Positions 5,811 through 5,974 of a DNA stretch of 5,974 nt are shown here, one piece after another. Below the pieces are notes generated by a model that saw only the letters and a list, made by a program, of their open reading frames with translations, searched no databases and was not told the DNA's origin. Each line of letters begins with the position of its first letter. Position 1 is the stretch's first letter. The DNA comes from Halobacteria archaeon (GTDB lineage Archaea > Halobacteriota > Syntropharchaeia > Alkanophagales > Methanospirareceae), in NCBI GenBank assembly GCA_029932715.1, contig JAOZPO010000093.1, positions 1 through 5,974 of the forward strand. The letters are read 5' to 3'. The position numbers were made by a program, and so were the translations under genes.

Positions 5811-5974
5811 CGATTACACAGAGGAGGAAAAAGAGAATATCCGTGAAGAACTTTTCGAGGGTGATCATGCCTGGCCGATTTTATAATAACACCTGGGCGC
5901 TTTTTTTTGTAGCCCCTTTCTATCGGAGATGTTCCGATAATAGTCCCAAGTTTACAACTTTTATGTCCAGATTG
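5807..5974 (+). CDS. Doubtful open frame overlapping the TPR stop, runs off the window
   Basis: An ATG at 5807 overlaps the TPR gene's TGA in the ATGA arrangement typical of translational coupling. The frame then stays open for all 56 codons to the window edge. Against it: the peptide is rich in Phe, Arg and Trp with no recognisable motif, it runs through a T8 terminator-like tract and a 7-bp inverted repeat, and a competing frame across 5797-5886 gives a more protein-like acidic peptide. I regard this as possibly spurious. Confidence 0.25.
   Translation, partial: MTITQRRKKRISVKNFSRVIMPGRFYNNTWALFFVAPFYRRCSDNSPKFTTFMSRL
5895..5915 (+). terminator. T8 tract with weak GGGC/GCCC flanks after the TPR gene
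   Basis: A run of eight T (5901-5908) lies about 90 bases after the TPR stop. It is flanked by GGGC (5895-5898) and GCCC (5912-5915), which can pair with the T-run in the loop. The U-tract alone could stop archaeal RNA polymerase. Confidence 0.45.
5921..5939. repeat. Perfect 7-bp inverted repeat, TATCGGA/TCCGATA
   Basis: The arms at 5921-5927 and 5933-5939 are exact reverse complements around a 5-base loop (GATGT). No long T-run follows on the plus strand, so it is not a typical intrinsic terminator. It could be an operator, a structured leader for something beyond the edge, or a sub-terminal hairpin of a mobile element. Confidence 0.6.
5948..5960. repeat. Second short inverted repeat, AAGTT-TAC-AACTT
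   Basis: Perfect 5-bp arms (5948-5952 and 5956-5960) around a 3-base centre, only 8 bases after the previous inverted repeat. It is AT-rich and short, so it is notable mainly because of its neighbour. Confidence 0.4.

Noticed and set aside
1..5974. CRISPR arrays, tRNA or rRNA genes, toxin-antitoxin or defence genes
   Set aside because: No repeated spacer-like pattern, no tRNA cloverleaf in the short gaps, and no coding sequence with such motifs was seen by reading both strands.

Overview
The window looks archaeal, and everything readable in it is chromosomal metabolism and RNA processing. Four things support this: an archaeal-type (class I) CCA-adding enzyme; a fused 3-hexulose-6-phosphate synthase/RraA-like protein of the kind known from methanogens and relatives; TATA-like boxes placed about 25-35 bases before several start codons; and start codons with little or no 5' leader. 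A methanogen- or ANME-like euryarchaeote (Halobacteriota) is my best guess, but it is inference from gene content only.

Layout. Positions 1-90 (minus) hold the N-terminus of a cut-off gene, which has the only well-placed strong Shine-Dalgarno sequence in the window. Positions 239-1558 (minus) encode the HPS-RraA fusion. Upstream of it on the same strand, 1711-2838 encodes a compact DEAD-box RNA helicase. A 131-base divergent region separates the helicase from a plus-strand gene for a His-rich protein of unknown function (2970-3383). That gene's end overlaps by 18 bases the end of a minus-strand PaaI-type hotdog thioesterase (3366-3776). The thioesterase is divergent from cca (3839-5188), and both appear to share one palindromic TATA element lying exactly midway between the two start codons. 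A small TPR protein follows (5325-5810), then a weak overlapping open frame and a terminator/inverted-repeat region up to the window edge.

How the genes fit together. The HPS half of the fusion belongs to the ribulose monophosphate route, which many archaea are thought to run in reverse to make pentose phosphate while releasing formaldehyde. CCA-adding enzyme and DEAD-box helicase are tRNA and RNA maintenance functions. The RraA-like domain next to a DEAD-box helicase recalls the bacterial RraA-RhlB interaction, but the domain keeps aldolase-type metal-site residues, so an enzymatic role is at least as likely. I find no CRISPR array, tRNA, rRNA, complete insertion sequence or defence system. 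The best candidates for a second look are the symmetric bidirectional promoter, the triple TTTATCAG repeat, possible frame anomalies at both ends of the TPR gene, and the inverted repeats at the right edge. I do not see a convincing new multi-gene system.
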